64,000 bases of DNA from JADCCX01 sp031431475 (GTDB lineage Bacteria; Pseudomonadota; Alphaproteobacteria; Rhizobiales; Beijerinckiaceae). The stretch covers positions 1 to 64,000 of the forward strand of contig JANPDL010000031.1 of assembly GCA_031431475.1 (NCBI GenBank). The letters run 5' to 3'. Shown in pieces: positions 61,902 through 64,000 of the stretch. The notes below the pieces were generated by a model. It was given only the letters and a program-made list of their open reading frames with translations. It had not been told where the DNA came from and did not search any database. A program made the translations under genes and the position numbers. Numbering within the stretch: position 1 is the stretch's first letter; every line of letters starts with the position of its first letter.

Positions 61902-62982
61902 AGGCATCAGCAATCGTCAGCATAGCTGTTTTCATCGCATGTTGCTCGTCAAAGTTCCGGCGGGCAGAAGCACCTAGCCTAGCGGAAAACTCACGGTTGC
62001 GGATCATGTCGCCAAGCCTCTTGACGAAGAGCGCATCATCGCCGGGCGGAATGACAAAGCCAGATATCGAATCTTCGATCGCATCAGGCACGCCGCGATA
62101 GCCGAAGGCGATACAGGGCAAGCCGTGCGCCTGCGCCTCCAGGAACACCATGCCGATCGGCTCCTCGATAGCGGGCCAGACGAAGATATCCGAGTGTTGC
62201 AGCAGGGTACCCATTCGGGTTCTGTCGTCGAAGGCACCATGGAATCGGACCCGGCTTCCGAATGGTTCGAATAGAGATTCGACCTCGCTTCGGCCCGAAC
62301 CATCCCCGACGATGTCCAGTGTCCAATCCATGGCGGTGAGCTGGCCAAGTATCGACGCCAATGCCCTGTAGGACTGCACCTTGTTGCCGGATCGCATCAT
62401 GGCGATGGTGAGGAGCCTGACCGAGCCCGTCACGCGGGGAGGTCGTTTCATGCTGGCCAATGGCCATTCCGAAAGATCGAGAAAAGGCTTGAGGTGAACT
62501 ACTGTCTGCGTGCGCGGACGCAGCCGATCAAGCATTACCTTGTCATGGGCTGTCGGCGCAATAATCAGTCCGGCGGCATCGCTCGCCGCTTCAGCCAGTC
62601 GATGCCCCTCGGCCCATGGGCCGTCGGCACGGCGAGGTGACCGTGAGCTCTCGGCAATGACATAGGGCAGGTCGAGCGCTCGGGCGAGAGCAGGGCCGAT
62701 CAGATCGGGTGCCTTGTAATAATTGTGATAGGTGAAGACGAGGGTCGCCTTTTCGCGCGCCCCGGCCTCCCTTGCCAGGCAGCGGTCAAGCTCTGCTGTC
62801 GCCGCACTCTCAATTTTCGGCAGTTCGTCCGGTGTTGAGCAGCGGGTTCGCAACCGCGACACCAGATCAGTCTGAAACCCGAGCCCATCCAGAAGCCCCA
62901 TGAACTGCCGGGCAATCAGCCGGTCACCCGAGGGTACGGGGTGATCTGGCGGCTTCAGCGGTGCGAGGAAAAGGCAACGCAA
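61867..62982 (-). CDS. Glycosyltransferase (GT4-like)
   Basis: A 371-residue cytoplasmic GT-B enzyme. N-terminal FLAPLKPPDHPVPSGDRLIARQ, then RLLTIAMMRSGNKVQSYRAL, WTLDIVGDGSGRSEVESL, and the nucleotide-sugar site IFVWPAIEEPIGMVFLEAQAHGLPCIAFGYRG with the E-x7-E motif. It transfers a sugar from a nucleotide donor to a glycan or lipid. Only eight bases separate it from the Opp-type permease upstream on the same strand, and it overlaps asparagine synthase tail to tail. Confidence 0.88.
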   Translation of the reverse strand: MRCLFLAPLKPPDHPVPSGDRLIARQFMGLLDGLGFQTDLVSRLRTRCSTPDELPKIESAATAELDRCLAREAGAREKATLVFTYHNYYKAPDLIGPALARALDLPYVIAESSRSPRRADGPWAEGHRLAEAASDAAGLIIAPTAHDKVMLDRLRPRTQTVVHLKPFLDLSEWPLASMKRPPRVTGSVRLLTIAMMRSGNKVQSYRALASILGQLTAMDWTLDIVGDGSGRSEVESLFEPFGSRVRFHGAFDDRTRMGTLLQHSDIFVWPAIEEPIGMVFLEAQAHGLPCIAFGYRGVPDAIEDSISGFVIPPGDDALFVKRLGDMIRNREFSARLGASARRNFDEQHAMKTAMLTIADAFTSVGLPIPPR

Positions 62983-62990
62983 GGCCGCAG

Positions 62991-64000
62991 TTACCTGTAG
63001 GGATCAGCGGCATCACGCAGGCCGTCGCCCAGGAAATTGAAGGCAAGGATCACGAGGATCACAGGCGCCACCGGCAACATCAACCAAGGATACAGCGCCA
63101 CGACATTGATGTTCTGCGCTTCGTTGAGCATGACGCCCCACGAGGTGATGGGTGCGCGCAAGCCGAGGCCCAGGAAGGACAACGCCGTCTCGCCCAGGAT
63201 CATGCCGGGAATCGCCACCGTTGCCTTGGCGATGATATGGCTCATGAAGCCGGGAATGAGATGCCGCCCCACGATACGCGGCGTGCGAGCCCCCATCAGC
63301 TGGGCCGCCATGACATAGTCCTCCTCGCGCAGCGACAACAGCTTCGAGCGCACGGCGCGGGCGAGACCCGTCCAGTCGATCAGGCCCAGAATGATGGTGA
63401 TCCCGAAATAGACGACCATCGGACTCCATGTGGCTGGCATGATGGAGGCCAATGCCATCCACAGCGGAATATGCGGTAACGCCTGAATCACCTCGATGAT
63501 GCGCTGCGTCACAACATCGAAGGTCCCACCATAATAACCGGCCAGACCACCGATGATGATTCCGAGAATAAAGCTGACTGAGACCCCTAGCACGCCGATG
63601 GTGAGGGATACCCGCGCTCCGTAGAGGATGCGGGTGAAAATATCACGCCCGAGCCTGTCGGTACCCATCAGGAACAGCGTGCCTTTTTCTGCCGGGCAGA
63701 TGACATGGCCTCGCGCCTCGAATAACCCCCAGAAATCGTAGGCATCACCGCTACAGAAGAAGCGGATGGGTTGCACCTTCGTCGTGTCGATCTCGTAGTT
63801 GCGGCGCAGTGTCTCGACATCGAGCTTCTGCTCGTAACCATAGACAAAGGGACCAACAAAGCGTCCCTCGTGAAAGAGATGAATACCCTGCGGCGGCGCT
63901 CGCACGAAATCCGTGTTGCGCGTCTGGCTCCCGTAAGGCGCGAAGATCTCACAGAGCATCGCAACCATGTACATCGTAACCAGGAAAGCGCCTGACCAGA
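62991..64000 (-). CDS. ABC transporter permease (OppC/DppC-type), 5' end outside the window
   Basis: The frame is open to the window edge; the first helix (WSGAFLVTMYMVAMLCEIFAPYG) has begun before the last base, so a short N-terminal part is missing. It has a long periplasmic loop (about 80 residues, with FCSGDAYDFWGLFEARGHVICP), then GTDRLGRDIFTRILYGARVSL, the coupling loop VMAAQLMGARTPRIVGRHLIPG and ETALSFLGLGLRAPITSWGVML. The long loop is typical of a subgroup of peptide/opine-type OppC proteins. The partner subunits should lie beyond position 64000. Confidence 0.92.
   Translation of the reverse strand, partial: WSGAFLVTMYMVAMLCEIFAPYGSQTRNTDFVRAPPQGIHLFHEGRFVGPFVYGYEQKLDVETLRRNYEIDTTKVQPIRFFCSGDAYDFWGLFEARGHVICPAEKGTLFLMGTDRLGRDIFTRILYGARVSLTIGVLGVSVSFILGIIIGGLAGYYGGTFDVVTQRIIEVIQALPHIPLWMALASIMPATWSPMVVYFGITIILGLIDWTGLARAVRSKLLSLREEDYVMAAQLMGARTPRIVGRHLIPGFMSHIIAKATVAIPGMILGETALSFLGLGLRAPITSWGVMLNEAQNINVVALYPWLMLPVAPVILVILAFNFLGDGLRDAADPYR

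Overview
The window looks like part of a repABC replicon (a large plasmid or chromid) of an alphaproteobacterium, most likely of the Hyphomicrobiales (Rhizobiales). The evidence is a complete repA-repB-repC operon (13075-16972, minus strand) with its usual control parts. These are a counter-transcribed RNA gene between repB and repC, two palindromic parS-like sites, an AT-rich stretch inside repC that could hold the origin, an inverted repeat before repA, and a perfect CtrA-type box (TTAA-N7-TTAA) upstream of repA. High GC and the dense set of solute importers fit a soil or rhizosphere bacterium. No rRNA, tRNA, CRISPR array or intact transposase was seen.

Region 1 (1-11383) is a signalling and cell-envelope block. 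It has a soluble histidine kinase fused to a peptide-binding-protein domain, two divergent OmpR-type response regulators and a PAS-rich hybrid kinase. Around them lie small secreted or membrane proteins, an L,D-transpeptidase and three secreted SH3-type proteins. Four minus-strand promoters in this block carry the same element: TGTTTC-type octamers whose starts are exactly 32 bp apart. They look like one local regulon, probably of one of the adjacent response regulators.

Region 2 (11384-17100) is the replication and maintenance block: a Phd/VapC-type toxin-antitoxin pair with a palindromic operator, a decayed tyrosine recombinase, and repCBA.

Region 3 (17110-31559) is catabolic. A PotABCD-like importer is followed by an amidohydrolase and a protein of the 2-aminothiazoline-4-carboxylate hydrolase family. 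Next comes an island with an FAD monooxygenase, a maleate-isomerase-like protein, a maleamate-amidase-like hydrolase, a TRAP-TAXI transporter, an HMG-CoA-lyase-like enzyme, a class III CoA-transferase and a HutC-type GntR regulator. The palindrome TTGTCCGGACAA lies before the monooxygenase and again in the divergent promoter region of the other two units. This suggests one repressor for the whole island.

Region 4 (31679-49227) holds three more ABC importers. A Ugp-like importer is joined to two phosphoesterase-type enzymes. A Dpp-like importer, with permease and ATPase fused in one chain, is joined to a creatininase-like protein, an RraA-like protein and a D-2-hydroxyacid dehydrogenase. A second Pot-like importer is on the minus strand.

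Region 5 (49409-64000) mixes cyclic-nucleotide signalling with glycan-type genes. It has an intact dCache/HAMP class III cyclase, an MBL hydrolase, a methyltransferase, a polysaccharide-lyase-like protein and a polysaccharide deacetylase. A tight four-gene operon follows: a degenerate ABC exporter-like protein, a cNMP-binding-fold protein, a membrane/2Fe-2S/cyclase protein with substituted active-site residues, and an asparagine synthase. A glycosyltransferase and an Opp-type permease that runs off the end close the window. The kinase/solute-binding fusion, the 32-bp promoter element and the degenerate ABC/CNB/cyclase operon are the best candidates for undescribed biology.
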